Source: Centroberyx gerrardi (taxonomy: Eukaryota; Chordata; Actinopteri; Beryciformes; Berycidae). From it: a stretch of DNA of 64,000 nucleotides. Below the pieces are notes generated by a model. The model was not told where the DNA came from and did not search any database. It saw nothing but the letters and a program-made list of their open reading frames with translations. Within the stretch, counting starts at the first letter, position 1. Each line of letters begins with the position of its first letter. Location of the stretch: positions 8,790,179 through 8,854,178 of the forward strand of contig NC_136006.1 of NCBI RefSeq assembly GCF_048128805.1, read 5' to 3'. The position numbers and the translations under genes are program-made. Of the stretch, positions 13,165 to 24,407 are shown piece after piece.

Positions 13165-15778
13165 TCTCTCATGTGACAGGCCCAGAAGAACCTGCTGACT
13201 ACACAGCCGCGAACAAGACACTCAATCTCGTGTTTCACCCCCACCTCCACAAACACTCAAATACCAGCCATCGCTCTCTCTCCCTCTCCGCTCTCCCTCA
13301 CATGGCAGAAGTCCCCCTTTCTCTGCAAACCGAGGGCGTCCCGCAAGCGAGAGGACTGCAGCGCTGCGAGACGTTTTTCCCCAACAGAAAGGCTTTTGTG
13401 CGTTTCAGATAACCCTGACAGCCTTCCATGACAGATAGAAACCTGTCTGCAACCCGGCATCTCATTTTCAATCAGCTTTTGGCGAAACGCAATCTGACAG
13501 GCTCTTGTTTGGAAACAGAATCAGGTCCGAATCGTTGTGGTGAGGGAGTTCTTCTAAAGCCACATACCTCAACAAGTGTAAACAAGCCTTTTACTGCCGC
13601 TGCCTGTCTTCTTAACAGGCACGATAATACAGCTTTTGACAATAAAGTGTGCGTTTGTGTTAATGTAAGTTAATGTAACAGTCAGAGGTCTTCTGGGACG
13701 TAAGCAACACTCCTCTCTCTGATCTGTAAAAGCTGCTCCAGTGGCCATAAAGCGGCTTCACGTGGGAGTCCATATCAGCAATGGAAAACGGTTGTTTCAA
13801 TCTGGGGTCAGAGTGTTGCACTTGAAGAAAATAGGTAAACGCTTTCACTGCAAATTCCCATGAGATTACAGATGCAGCAGCGGCGAGTGTGTGTGTGTGA
13901 GAGAGACAGAGAGAGAGAGGGAGAGAGAGAGGGGATCTTACCAGAATCCATCCATTGTAAAGGCTGGCGAGCTGGTCTTTGAACTGGAAAACAACCATCA
14001 GGAGGATCCCACACACGATGACGCAACAGTTCTGGACAATCAGCGAAGTCTGGGCCACTGGGGGAAAGCGGGAGGACGAGCATTAGGGGCAGAAATTTGA
14101 TCAAAAACAATAGATTTCTGTCCCGAGAAGCTAGTTCATTAGAGCTCTTCCACGAGATGGTTGGACATATTTCATGCTCCCTAATCTAATCTAATAGTGT
14201 CCTTGCCAAATTCCTCCGGATAAACATTCCACAAGAGGTGCATTTAACTGTAATGGTTGGAGAATAAAACAGCAAGTGGTCACTCTACATACATACTGTA
14301 CAGACTGGATATGACACAACACTACCAGTCAAAAGTCACACGCATTTTTCTTTATTTTTACTATTTTCCACATTTTAGAATAACAGTTAAGACATCAAAA
14401 CTATGAAATAACACAAGTGGAATTATGCAGTGACCATAAAAAAGTGTTAAACAAATCAAAACTATCTTATATTTTAGATTCTTTAAAGCAGCCGCCCTTT
14501 GCCTTGATGGAAAGGCAAAGGCTTTGGAAAGAAATTCACACATGGGCATCAACCTCACTATTTATATTTGTCTAAGAAACAAATTTCAAGCATTTAAGCA
14601 TAAGCCTTTAGATCAAAATGGCTTTAAGATAATGAAAAACATAGTACATTCATTTAGGTGTGTCCAAACTTTTGACTGGTAGTGTTATGTACGAGTCCAG
14701 AAAGCGCTGCATAGACATTTTGTAAAACAGCTTTGAGTTTCCACATTCAATATCTCTGTCTGTAAAAGTGTGGGTCACTTTACCAGGAACTCAAGTCACC
14801 TCTACCCCTCAAGAAGCACTACAGTTGGCTTTGATTATTTTGCGTTATCTAATCATTTCGTAGAACCTAGGTGCCACCTTTGGCAAAGCGTGTGACCCCT
14901 CCTCTCGGACTCTCCCTTACATCAGTGAATGGGTGTTTACGACAAGAGACACAGGAAGCCTACCTTTGAGTCTAGGGTTTCTGTCCACCCAGTCCCCGAT
15001 GATGGCCCCCAGCAGCAGCACGGACCCGGCCACCACCAGCCCGTACACGGCCGTGAGCAGCAGGCTGTTCCCGTACAGCTCCACCAGGAACACGGCCACG
15101 GCGAAGTTCCACATGCGGTCACCCTGGGAAGTGAAAACACACATATTTAGGTCAAGGCTGGGGCCGGAGTCAGAACAGCCACTGTGGGTGATTTGGGTAG
15201 GGTGGATGTGTTTTGGGTGCCGCATTAATAATATGGACCCTATCTGCTTTCAAGGACTGTTAAAGGCTGATAGACTCTCTTTTCTGTTTAGGATAACGCC
15301 TTAGCCATGGGAGCTGTTTGTGGAAACTATAGAGAGTGATGCTAGTTATTAGCGAGGGAAAAACATGTCGGGTGTTATAACACATTAATGTTATTTCACT
15401 CCTAGTTTGACATGGAAATGCTAGATATAAGCATTTACAAATGTACCAATGTGTGATGGTCGGTCAATTAAACAGTGTAGAGCCAATAGTATTATGTTAA
15501 TTGTCATTATATTTCACTTACCCATGTTGACAGAGCATGCCCCATGTAAATAAGGAATTTTGCTGATGTGAAGAAGTCTCGGACAGACTCTGTAAAGACA
15601 AAAATTCAAAGTGTTAAAAAAAAAAGGAAACAAAATTAGCCTGTTATAGCCGTTAACGGCTATATGTCTCCATCTGTTTTGTGCAGAATGTGTTTGCGTG
15701 CAAACCACTTCAAAAAAATGCGCATGCAATAAACAATAACCTACCACAGCATGTTATCTTAGGTCCAGCGGTATCCAT
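9698..15778 (-). CDS. slc40a1: Ferroportin-1, cellular iron exporter (SLC40A1), complete
   Basis: The plasma-membrane exporter of ferrous iron and receptor for hepcidin, belonging to the major facilitator fold with 12 membrane spans. Coding exons in order: 15778-15745, 15589-15522, 15123-14964, 14057-13942, 12218-12092, 11558-11313, 11064-10414, 10014-9698. All have consistent phases and give 572 aa, against 571 in human. Landmarks include [16 protein letters not shown] (TM1 region), [48 protein letters not shown] and [20 protein letters not shown]. The cysteine of the [10 protein letters not shown] motif corresponds to the hepcidin-binding Cys326 of human ferroportin. The start [11 protein letters not shown] is the first ATG of exon one and fits the short fish-type N-terminus. 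Regulation by iron is shown by an IRE in the 5' leader (15921-15947). Introns hold a long (CT)n tract and a MITE. Confidence 0.97.
13080..13170. repeat. (CT)n microsatellite in SLC40A1 intron 4
   Basis: About 90 bases of almost pure CT with one TTT break near 13103 and one CC near 13161. The apparent Ser-Leu and Arg-Glu proteins across it are artefacts of the repeat. Confidence 0.95.
14320..14685. mobile_element. TIR MITE, ACTACCAGTCAAAAG family, copy 1 (SLC40A1 intron 3)
   Basis: Starts CACTACCAGTCAAAAG and ends with the inverse CTTTTGACTGGTAGTGT. It shares its interior with copies at 33918-34234 and 50431-50764. This TIR sequence is a common Tc1/mariner-like MITE end in fish (family assignment from memory). 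Confidence 0.8.
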
Positions 15779-15920
15779 TGTAAAGACGTCCAGAAAAAAT
15801 AACCAGGTCAATATTATTATTTTTTTTTAATCTCCCCTTCTTTTGTAAAGGCGGTCGACGCGCGCTAACACTGCATCTATCGGCAACACGCACGGCTTAT
15901 CTCCCCTATTCTCCCTTCCA

Positions 15921-15947
15921 AACTTAGCTATCACTGTAGCTGAAGTT
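15921..15947 (-). promoter_or_regulatory. Iron-responsive element (IRE) in the SLC40A1 5' leader
   Basis: On the minus strand the 27 bases read: lower stem AACUU, bulged C, upper stem AGCUA, loop CAGUGA, upper stem UAGCU, lower stem AAGUU. Both five-base stems are perfectly complementary, the unpaired C sits five bases before the loop, and the loop fits CAGUGN. This is a canonical IRE. It lies about 140 bases upstream of the ferroportin ATG, where iron regulatory proteins would block translation when iron is low. It nearly matches the human ferroportin IRE as I remember it. Confidence 0.96.
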
Positions 15948-16097
15948 GGAAAGAAATGTTTTTTAGCCTTAACGGCCGGTTAGAAGAAACACAAAGCGAT
16001 AAAAATGTATCCTGTGCCGCTCCTGCTGCAGGTTCGCTCCCGTCTGCACTGCTGCTCTCTGTTTACGTCCCGCCTCGGATATACTCTAGGCGTGCTG

Positions 16098-16117
16098 CGA
16101 CGTCACACCCACGTGAC
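16098..16117 (-). promoter_or_regulatory. Possible CRE-like and CACGTG sites upstream of SLC40A1
   Basis: GACGTCAC (CRE-like) is followed by CACGTGAC (E-box; GTCACGTG on the minus strand, a USF/MITF/TFEB-type site). Both are about 170 bases upstream of the IRE, where the promoter should be. These are short motif matches only. Confidence 0.4.
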
Positions 16118-16262
16118 CGCTCATTATTTACATTGGGTCGTAAACAAAAACCCTCTCTGTGCTGCCAAAGGCCTGCACTGCTGCACAAAGGGCAGGTGTA
16201 GCTGGTGACAATATTATAAGCTCTTCATCGGTGATCTTTTTGTTTGGGTTTGGCCTTTCATG

Positions 16263-16288
16263 CCCCCCCCCCCCCCCCCCCCCCCCCC
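16263..16288. repeat. Uninterrupted run of 26 C (26 G on the minus strand)
   Basis: A homopolymer of C followed by CCCCT repeats and a short CA run, about 340 bases upstream of the ferroportin IRE. On the minus strand it is G-rich and able to form G-quadruplexes. Confidence 0.9.
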
Positions 16289-16412
16289 TCCCCTCCCCTC
16301 CTCCAACACACACACACACACTCTGCTGCTGTAAATATGGATGTTAGTCACCTGGCCTGGTTGAATAAGAATTCAAACATAACAGAACGGTCCAACAAAT
16401 AAGGTGTGCTAC

Positions 16413-16436
16413 TGTGTGTGTGTGTGTGTGTGTGTG
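16413..16436. repeat. (TG)n microsatellite
   Basis: About twelve TG units in intergenic DNA. Confidence 0.9.
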
Positions 16437-16439
16437 GTT

Positions 16440-17495
16440 TTTTTTTATTACAGGAATGATGAGAAGCAACTAAACGCCAATCAATAACTGATAAGAGATG
16501 TGTTGTTGTCCAGAGAGATCCTGTCTCATTACATATGTATATAGGTTATGGTGTTCCTGCTATGCTCCTAACTGTGTTTCCCTAATTTGCTGAAGGGATT
16601 ATTGTTGAAAGACTGGTTTGTGTGTTTCTGTACTCTCCTACTGGTTACTTACTCTTGCTCCCTTACTCTCTTAGTGGTTTTCTTTACTGATTGAAACAGA
16701 ATATAGATGTTTACTGCAGCCACCTGTCTCAGTTACAGCAGTTTACAGTCCCTTTCAGGCAGTGTGATGCTTCTGTTGCTGAGGTTGAGTCAAAGTGGTT
16801 AAATTAGGTCAGATTTACACAGAAACTGTGTCACTAATTAAAGTGCTGCCTATCTGAGGAGGGATTTGATTGGCTGATTCACTTTAGTGCCATGAAGCAA
16901 GATGGTCGTTTTTCAGCTCCACCTTTGCTGAATCCTGTAATCTAATGTGATAGTTTGATTAAATTCATGTCCTGGTGTAACTTTTACTTTCATATTATAT
17001 GTGAATGGATTCTGAGAAAATGCAGAAGCAGGAAGAAGGAGTAAATAGAAGAGAGCAAAGAGTTTGCAAAAAGTTAAAGATTAACTGAGCTGCTACATGC
17101 GTGTGATGCCGCACTACACATGTGCAAAACTGCCATCGAAATTAAACTCCAACATTTTATCTCAGCAACAAGAAACATCGGAGTTACCCCCTGAGGAGCT
17201 ATTTACCAAGAAAATGTCTGTTGCAATCCCTGCACTGCAATGGACAAAGATAATACAAAGCACACATTTGGATGACTTGCATTTGTCCATGTATGTCAAC
17301 AGAACAGAATCATAGCTGTAATTGCTAGGTGTGTGGATGAGCGCTCTTTGGCTTGCATCCATACAAAGTAATAACAAACACCGGCTCACTGATCGCTGCC
17401 TCATATATTCCTTTCAAATTCACATTGTAGCTGGATGTACAGTAGAATATAAAAGGCTATTGTCTGCAGTTTTGTAGCTCCTCAGCCCTCTGAAG
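16440..17495. other. Intergenic DNA upstream of SLC40A1, nothing recognised
   Basis: Unique-looking sequence with no exon, RNA gene or clear repeat that I can support. Confidence 0.3.
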
Positions 17496-17499
17496 ACTC

Positions 17500-18035
17500 A
17501 CATTCAGTGCTGGAAACAGGACTAGTATGTCCCACTCAAGTAGAAGTACTGTTACTTTGCTGATATTTTACTTAAGTAGAAGTAAAAGTACTGGTGTAAA
17601 AACCTACTGAAGTAAAAGTAAAAAAGTAGCTCATTTAAAATGCACTGAGTTACGCCTTAGAAAAGAGAACATTGTTAGCTGTGATCTTTCCCTTTCCATG
17701 CATTTCTAAAAGGACGAGAGGACAGAGATCAAACTAGATTCCTTCATTGGGAAATTTTGGAAATTACAAAATAAAGTGCACAAAGTAAAAACAAAGTACT
17801 CTTCACTTCTTTGCTGACTGACTTGTCAAAATAGCTCCACAATTTGTCAATTTACGATGGTTCAGTTTCTGATGCTGATGCAGAGCCACAATATCTGTAC
17901 TCTGTTATGGATGTGATTTAAAATAGAGCAAAGTACAATACTTCAATAAAATGTACTGAAGTAAAATTACTGACTTAAATATTCAAGTACAAGTACACAA
18001 AGAAGCTACTCAATTGCAGTAACGAGAGTGAATGT
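17500..18035. mobile_element. Dispersed element rich in AAGTAAAAGTACT words
   Basis: Opens with CTCAAGTAGAAGTACTGTTACTTT and ends with a similar run of CAAGTACAAGTACACAAAGAAGC. The interior is AT-rich and non-coding. This is a recurrent type of fish MITE. Boundaries are approximate. Confidence 0.5.
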
Positions 18036-18496
18036 AAACAACAATGTTAACAGTATGCTCAAGTGAAGTGGCTTGGCTTTTAATTTGACTGGTCTTTATT
18101 AATAACAACACATTAGTTAGTATTCTGTGAGTGTGGTAGCTGTTTTTTTGTTGTTTTCATGAGGATGGAATTGTGTTGCATTGGTCAGTTGCCTGACAGC
18201 TGGTTTCCTCTGCTTAATTTGATCCAGACCAGTTTCTAGATTTATTCTGTCTTCCACCAAGATGAAGTCTTTTATTTTAGGTGGATCTGAGGTACATAAG
18301 AAGGTCTTTTTGGTTCCTTTTGTTTATATTCTCACAGTGAAACTCTGCATGCATACAATGTGCAAGTATAGTATTATACTGCATGCTGATCATTCTAGTT
18401 TCTTGATATTATCCCTGGGTAATGTGCCATGAAAGCTTAAGTATGGCAACGCAAATGCACTCAAATCAGTTGCCCCAATCTACCCCAATACACACT

Positions 18497-18499
<3 letters not shown>

Positions 18500-18536
<37 letters not shown>
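18500..18536. repeat. (CA)n microsatellite
   Basis: About eighteen CA units. Confidence 0.9.
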
Positions 18537-18539
<3 letters not shown>

Positions 18540-18540
<1 letters not shown>

Positions 18541-20735
18541 CCAAAAACTTCAGTTGTATCCACCCAAATGAGGACACACGCTGAAACAGAGCCAGCTATT
18601 GCTTCATGTGTGATATTTCCATTGCAATCACAGTGATCTAATAAACATTAATTATATCCAATCCTTTTACAACATACTGTGAAATGTGATACCAACTTAG
18701 ACCCCAAACTTGGATATTTTTTAAGTATCAGTTATACCATAAGTATACACCCACGGGCTTTAAAGCTTTTGCAACTTTCTTACACCGTTCTAATTCAAAA
18801 TACAGTCCATTCTGCTCCAATGCTTAGATAATGTTCACATGAAAACATTTACTGCTTCAAAATGTATTTAAAAGTCACATGCAGCTGTCATATAACATAT
18901 GTTGTATGAAGTGGCATGTCAACTAGTTTTAGAACAAAAATTGTCTCCCATCTTTTGACTTGCAGAGGCAAGACTATCCTCTTTTTTATTTGGATTAAGG
19001 ATTTGGTTTCTCAGGGATTTGCAGCTATGTCATTGCACAACTCTCTCAAACAACAGTTGGCTTTCCTTCCTTTTCCTTCCTTATTAAGTTAAATTAACTT
19101 AAGTTATTATTATCATTATTAGTTGTAGTAGTGTGTATTGTTTAGTTCTAATGCAGGATTGTACATCTTATTAAAACCTCAGCTGTAGCATACAACCTTT
19201 AGCTTTTCTCAAACAAAAGACAACCAGCATTGCATTGAGTGCCAGTATCGTCTATTTTTACCCTGTATGACATAGTTATAATGTAATCATTATCCAAATA
19301 TGATCATTGTATTTTAGTAGTAGTACTGTGAATGCACATTCATGTAACATGTTATCTACCCATTGTGCTCCAAACCCATGCTGCTTCCCGAGTAAAGCTG
19401 TTGATGACATTCAACCTGCAGACAAACACAAGAAGAGATTCTGATTCATTCTTCTCACACATGTGGACGGCAAACACCTAGCTGGATTTTGTAAATTTTT
19501 ATTTGTACCACAAGCGACAAATACTCTGCCTAGTCTCCCTGCATGAGGGAGCATGTAACTTTGTTTATAAGCACATATTTTAAGCCAAGTGACGACAATA
19601 GGCATCTGTAGGCCATTGTGATCTATTCATGGATTACAGAGAGAAGCTCGGCCGTTTGAAAGTCTGCAGCTATTGAGGAGGTAAAAACAGATTACCAGCG
19701 GCTCTATTAGTGGGCCGGTGTGTCAGTCGGGCTCAGGTACCTCTCATCAGCGGTCAGACGTGTGCTGTGTCATTTTGCGGTCATGTGACCTGCAGGCATG
19801 TCTTCCTGACAGGATCCATTTTAGCTCCGGCTGTGGAACAACATGTCTGTTTACGTCGGCTAAATTTGTACTTCCAGGACGAAAATACAAGCATGACTTG
19901 CCGGTTGCGGCCTTGATTGTCTGACGCTCACAAGCCGCAGCCTGAAGAAGGGATGGGAGGTGGAGGTGGGGGTTGAAATCTCACCTAAAGCACCATGTGT
20001 ACCAGGCTGGATCGGATTACTCATGAAGCATCTATTCTTCAGAAGACGTGCAGGGCTTCTGTTTTCTGCACGGCTTTTGTTTTGAGCTCTCTCACCCTGC
20101 TGCAATAGAGCTAAAAGATGGGCAGTGTGATTCCCCAGTCCAGCTGAACCTCTATTATCTTTGGTTCAGAGAGTGTGACTTTGAATAACTTGTGAGGTCT
20201 ACCAGAAACTCAAGACACTGGATACAGTCAGAGAAACCACTCCATTTGAGCTACGGGTAACCAAAGAGTCCTTAGAAACAATGATTATAATTATTACCTT
20301 TAGCCATTTTTGGAACATAACAGTCACTGGCTTATTGTTTCTGTGGCTCCACCACTTTGATGTGTGCCTGACAGCTTTTCCTCAGTCGAACAATAAACAT
20401 CAAAGGTCACTGTCTGGCGGTGACCTGGCCGTCTTCCCCAAATGACAGTCCTGCTTTCCCGGGAACAAAAATGTGTAAACACCTGACAGCTGTTTCAGAT
20501 CAATACTGAAACATCACGGCTCACTGGGCAGCAGACCAACGTGAGACCTCAGACAGGTGTGTTTGTCTGTCACATTACAGAAAGCAGTGTCCGGTAGGTG
20601 CTTGACCGCCCCGCTGGACCCACATCAACATTGTGTCATCTGTGAGCCGGGTGAATCTCACATGCTCAAAAATATCTCTGTAATTGAACCAAATGTGAAC
20701 GCAAAGGAATTATAGTGTGTAAGACTGGGAGGCTG
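18540..20735. other. Intergenic DNA, no gene recognised
   Basis: No coding similarity, RNA gene or clear mobile element seen. Short frames have no family features. Confidence 0.3.
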
Positions 20736-20739
20736 AAGG

Positions 20740-20885
20740 TTAGAGAAGAGGCACTTTGTGACCAGGAAGTCACCAGTTTGATTCCCAACACCAGCTGGGA
20801 TAATCTGGATGGGGGGAAATGGATTGAGTTTAAGCTTTCTCCTCCCTCAACAACTACTGTAAACATTTCCATTGAGCAATAACCA
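20740..20885 (+). repeat. Degraded SINE body
   Basis: Contains CACCAGTTTGATTCCCA (B-box-like), then ...GGGGGGAAATGGATTGAG... and CTCCTCCCTCAACAACTACT. These blocks recur in the same order at 42770-42870, so this is a dispersed tRNA-derived SINE remnant. Confidence 0.5.
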
Positions 20886-21999
20886 GCCGCTTCAGTGGGA
20901 CTGCGCATGACAAAAGGCAAGGAATCTGCACACTACTTGAAATCAAAAAGGCTAAAAAGTATTTTCACACCATTCTCTGCTCACCAAAATGTGCAAAAAG
21001 TGCAGATAAATGTTTCGATACTACATCTTCATCAGTGTCTTACCAGTCCCAATATCAGAACCCATTATATAGGTAAAAGACAGTCACATGATCGGATGTC
21101 ACATGACACATAGCCACACCTTGTGAATCATTATCCAGGTTCTATACATCTATTTACAAAGAGGATATATAGCATACAAAACAAATTCATAACAAAATAT
21201 CTTCTCTATAGGCAATCTCCTTGATTATATAATAGTATTAGTGGTATTAAGACAAAAGTATGCATAAAATAATCCATAAATGTACAAGTAGAGATACATA
21301 GATTATAAAAAAAAGCTTTGAAGGGACAATTCTTCATTCAATCTCTGATGTTGTAAAGTCTTTAGATAAAAAAATACAGCGGTTTAATCAGGTAGAAACA
21401 AACAACAACCACTATCGCCACAAAAGGAATACTTTAATTATATGTAAATGATTTTTCAGTCTATCTCGTCATCTGACTTGAGTTTCCACTTTGGTAGAGA
21501 ACAATAGAGTTTTTGTTTTGACAAGTCCTCGAAGGGAAAACCAACCGATGCCCCTGCAATTATATTTTTGTGTGAAACGTGAAGCAAAAAATTGGAAATC
21601 AGTCTTTAAATTTCCTCCAATAATATGTCAGCAGGGGTTGTGCATTAATACAGACTTACTGAGGTCATCTGGTCTAAAGCTATCTAAATATTCAATATGG
21701 CATGACACTATATTTGACCTTTGACCCCTAGAAAATTAAACTGATGATTAAGGAGGTCATCCATCCTCCTTTTGTCAGCCATGATTTAATTAGTGTGAGT
21801 GTCAGCCACAAAATGGTGTCAAACTTGATTTCTGAAGGTCTTCTGGGGCGATGAGTCAAAAACAGAAAGTGGCTTAAGGAAGATTAAACAAAAATATTTT
21901 GAAATTTTGTTTTGCAGATGCACACAGTGTTAGGAGGCCTAGTTGGTGATGAAGCTAGGGGCAAAATCCTCTTGATCCGTCACTTTTTTATTACCTCCC

Positions 22000-22218
22000 C
22001 TCCTTTTGTTTTCCTGCCCGTTCTTACCGTAATGTTAACGTTGTTTGTCGTTTGTCTGTCTGTTATCTTGAATGTTTGTATGTCTGAGTTTTTAATTTGA
22101 TCTCTTCCCTTTTCCCACAAGAGGCAAACCTCTTTCCAGGCCGTCCATGTAAATAAGAATTTGTACTTACAGTAAGTGACCTGCCTGGTAAAATAAAGGT
22201 TAAATAAATAAAATAAAA
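22000..22218 (+). mobile_element. LINE 3' end fragment nested in the TIR element
   Basis: Ends ...GACCTGCCTGGTAAAATAAAGGTTAAATAAATAAAATAAAATA, the characteristic tail of fish non-LTR retrotransposons. Only the untranslated end is present. Confidence 0.5.
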
Positions 22219-22452
22219 TACAAAAGTGCATTCAGAGTTACAGAGCTCGATTTGGTCGATATAAAGAAGCAGGTTTTACTCTGCAGGATAAAATATGAAT
22301 AAATGGATTTCATTACTGAGTGAAGTTTCAGAGAGATTTCAGGGAATTTAGATAGTTGAAGACTAATTTAATTGTTTAATTGTTAGGGAGGAAAGGAGAG
22401 AGAGGAGCGAGGTGAACGTTTAGGGCTGATAAAGGGATTTTGTGTTTAAGTG

Positions 22453-22455
<3 letters not shown>

Positions 22456-22484
<29 letters not shown>
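22456..22484. repeat. (CA)n microsatellite
   Basis: About fourteen CA units inside the 21738-22545 element. Confidence 0.9.
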
Positions 22485-22489
<5 letters not shown>

Positions 22490-22689
22490 ACAATTAAAGC
22501 ATGGCTGACAAAAGGAGGGTGGATTACCTCCTTAATCATCAGTTTTACATTTTACTGGTTGTTTAATGTGTCTTTATGGCTATATTGTCATCTCAGGTCA
22601 TTTTAGCTCATATAAAAGGCAGAATGAACTGTAAGACCAACACCAAAATGTCTACAGAGTACTGAAGTATATAAGCAGACAAAAGCCTG

Positions 22690-22990
22690 ATTAAAGACTA
22701 AAGGTGACCAAGCTTTTGCTGTGTTAAACTTTGGAACAATTTATCTGAAGAAATACATGAAACTAACTCTGTATCTTCTTTTAAGAGGCAACTGAAAACT
22801 CACTTTTATAGACTTGCATCCATTTGGTTTATGTTATGATTGTATTGTTATTTCGTTTTGCATTCAAATTAGGCAGACGTCATTTGTCCGTATGTTTGCT
22901 GCACCTTGTAACTTTCCCAATGTAAGTCTTATATGTGAATGTGTGTTTTTTTATTCCTTTAATTGAGCAACATGTAAGAAAAGTGCCATG
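22690..22990 (+). mobile_element. LINE reverse-transcriptase C-terminal fragment
   Basis: One plus-strand frame reads FWNNLSEEIHETNSVSSF then KRQLKTHFYRLA, the usual C-terminal end of L2/Rex-like LINE ORF2 proteins (LWNxLPxxIR...SFKxxLKTxLF). Followed by an AT-rich tail near 22960-23000. The copy is dead. Confidence 0.65.
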
Positions 22991-23195
22991 GCAATACAGT
23001 TTATCATCATTATTATTAAGTGTAAATGGCAGATGGTGTTTTTATTAATTGCTCAGAGATAAAAGTTGGCCAACTCAAGTGAAGTGGGAGTAAAGAAAGT
23101 AAAGAAAAAATTGCTCACGTGTGTAAAATACTAAGAAATAGCGTCACTTTTACCAGTAGGGGGCAGCAAAATAAAAACTCAAAAGCCCACTGGAC

Positions 23196-23203
23196 CCGGA
23201 AGT
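23196..23203 (+). promoter_or_regulatory. ETS/GABP-type site in the ASDURF-ASNSD1 promoter
   Basis: CCGGAAGT sits about 120 bases before the ASDURF ATG with no TATA box. This is the common pattern for a housekeeping promoter. Confidence 0.45.
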
Positions 23204-23320
23204 ACATTAATCGGCCAGCATGTGTTTATGGTTTAGCTCTGAGCTGGTTCAGTTGGTTAGTTTCAACTAGATTTATACAAGCTGTCATTTGTGTTTGTCA
23301 GCGTAAACCTTTTAACAAAA

Positions 23321-24403
23321 ATGTCTTCTAAAGCCCGAGATAACGAAATTAGTTTTGAAGGACAGTCAACGATCAAGGAGGAATTAAACAAAAAGGTAAC
23401 GTTAGCCAAACATTGTAGCTATTAGCTACTAGCTAACAAATGTTAGCTAGGAAACAGCTATATTTATAATGTGTTTTTATCTCTGATGAAGTGAACAATA
23501 AGTGGATTCGTTTTGGTTCACAATTTGACTATTTTTGAGTACAGACTCTTATAGGACGAGGTTTGCAACTATGTAAATAATCTCTTAGCAACTTTAATTT
23601 GATGCCAAAGAAGTTATCATTTTACCAAATCTGTGAAATTGTTTGTTGCTACAGATCAAGGAGCAGAAGGTTGTAGTGGACGAGCTGTCCAATCTGAGGA
23701 AAAACAGGGTGAGTAGCCTTGTGTTGAAGGGAATATAGCAAAGTCTGACTTGTGTTAAATGTATTTAGGATGTTATTGTGCTTTGATGACTAGGAAAATA
23801 AACTTTATAATAGCAATTATGAACTTTATCTATTTAGCACTTAAAAAAAAAAACAGAGTTACAAAGTGATGGACAAAAGACAGCAAATACAACACATAAC
23901 AGCACAAAAGATTAAAGATTTTTTTGGAAAAAGGCATAAAAGTTAGTAGCTAAAAGCTAGATTGTACAGATGGGTTTTGAGTTTTTTCTTAAATTAAACA
24001 GAGTTTGCTACCCATATGTCTTCAGACAAGTTATTGATTGAAAATGTATTGGAGTTTACTTTTTTGTACGCTAAAACCCATCTTAAGTGGAATTTGCTAA
24101 GATAAACTGAAATCCACATAGTAAAGGAACCAGGAGTTTAAGTTGTCTTTTTTACTTTAATGCATGTTACACCTTTAATTTTTTCAGAAAGTCTTTGTCC
24201 AGCAGCGCAACAGTAACATTTTCTTCCTGGGAGACAGAGGACAGACACTTAGTTCATGCAAAAGTAAGTTGAAAACCCAAACCTAGAGTAAAGGAAGATA
24301 ATTTTAATGGTTTAACTAAATGATAAAGGCATATAGTAACATATGAAACTTTCTGTCCACAGAGGATTTGGACAACATGAAAAGGGAACTGCAGGACATG
24401 TAA
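23321..24403 (+). CDS. asdurf: ASDURF, prefoldin-like protein encoded upstream of ASNSD1 on the same mRNA
   Basis: A small protein of the beta-type prefoldin family, reported in human as a subunit of the PAQosome (R2TP/prefoldin-like co-chaperone). Coding exons are 23321-23395, 23655-23708, 24188-24263 and 24363-24403, with perfect GT-AG borders and phases, giving 81 aa. The core [20 protein letters not shown], then VQQRNSNIFFLGDR, closely matches the human protein as I remember it ([20 protein letters not shown]). Pattern: coiled-coil, beta hairpin, coiled-coil, as in prefoldins. It is shorter than human ASDURF (96 aa), mostly at the C-terminus. The TAA stop ends four bases before the ASNSD1 ATG in the same exon. 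The start is the first ATG after the promoter, with A at -3. It is too fragmented for simple ORF finding and easily missed. Confidence 0.92.
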
Positions 24404-24407
24404 AGCC

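Larger units (their letters stand above)
21738..22545. mobile_element. DNA element with about 55-base inverted repeats and a LINE tail inside
   Basis: The left end AAACTGATGATTAAGGAGG...CCTCCTTTTGTCAGCCATG is repeated inverted at the right end with only a few differences. The termini therefore mark a non-autonomous transposon of about 0.8 kb. Inside lie a LINE-type 3' tail and a (CA)n run. Confidence 0.65.

Noticed and set aside
13035-13256. Ser-Leu and Arg-Glu repeat proteins
   Set aside because: They are translations of a (CT)n microsatellite.
15868-15885. A second CAGTGT motif on the minus strand in the SLC40A1 leader
   Set aside because: The flanks do not form the five-pair upper stem with a bulged C, so it is not an IRE. 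The real one is at 15921-15947.
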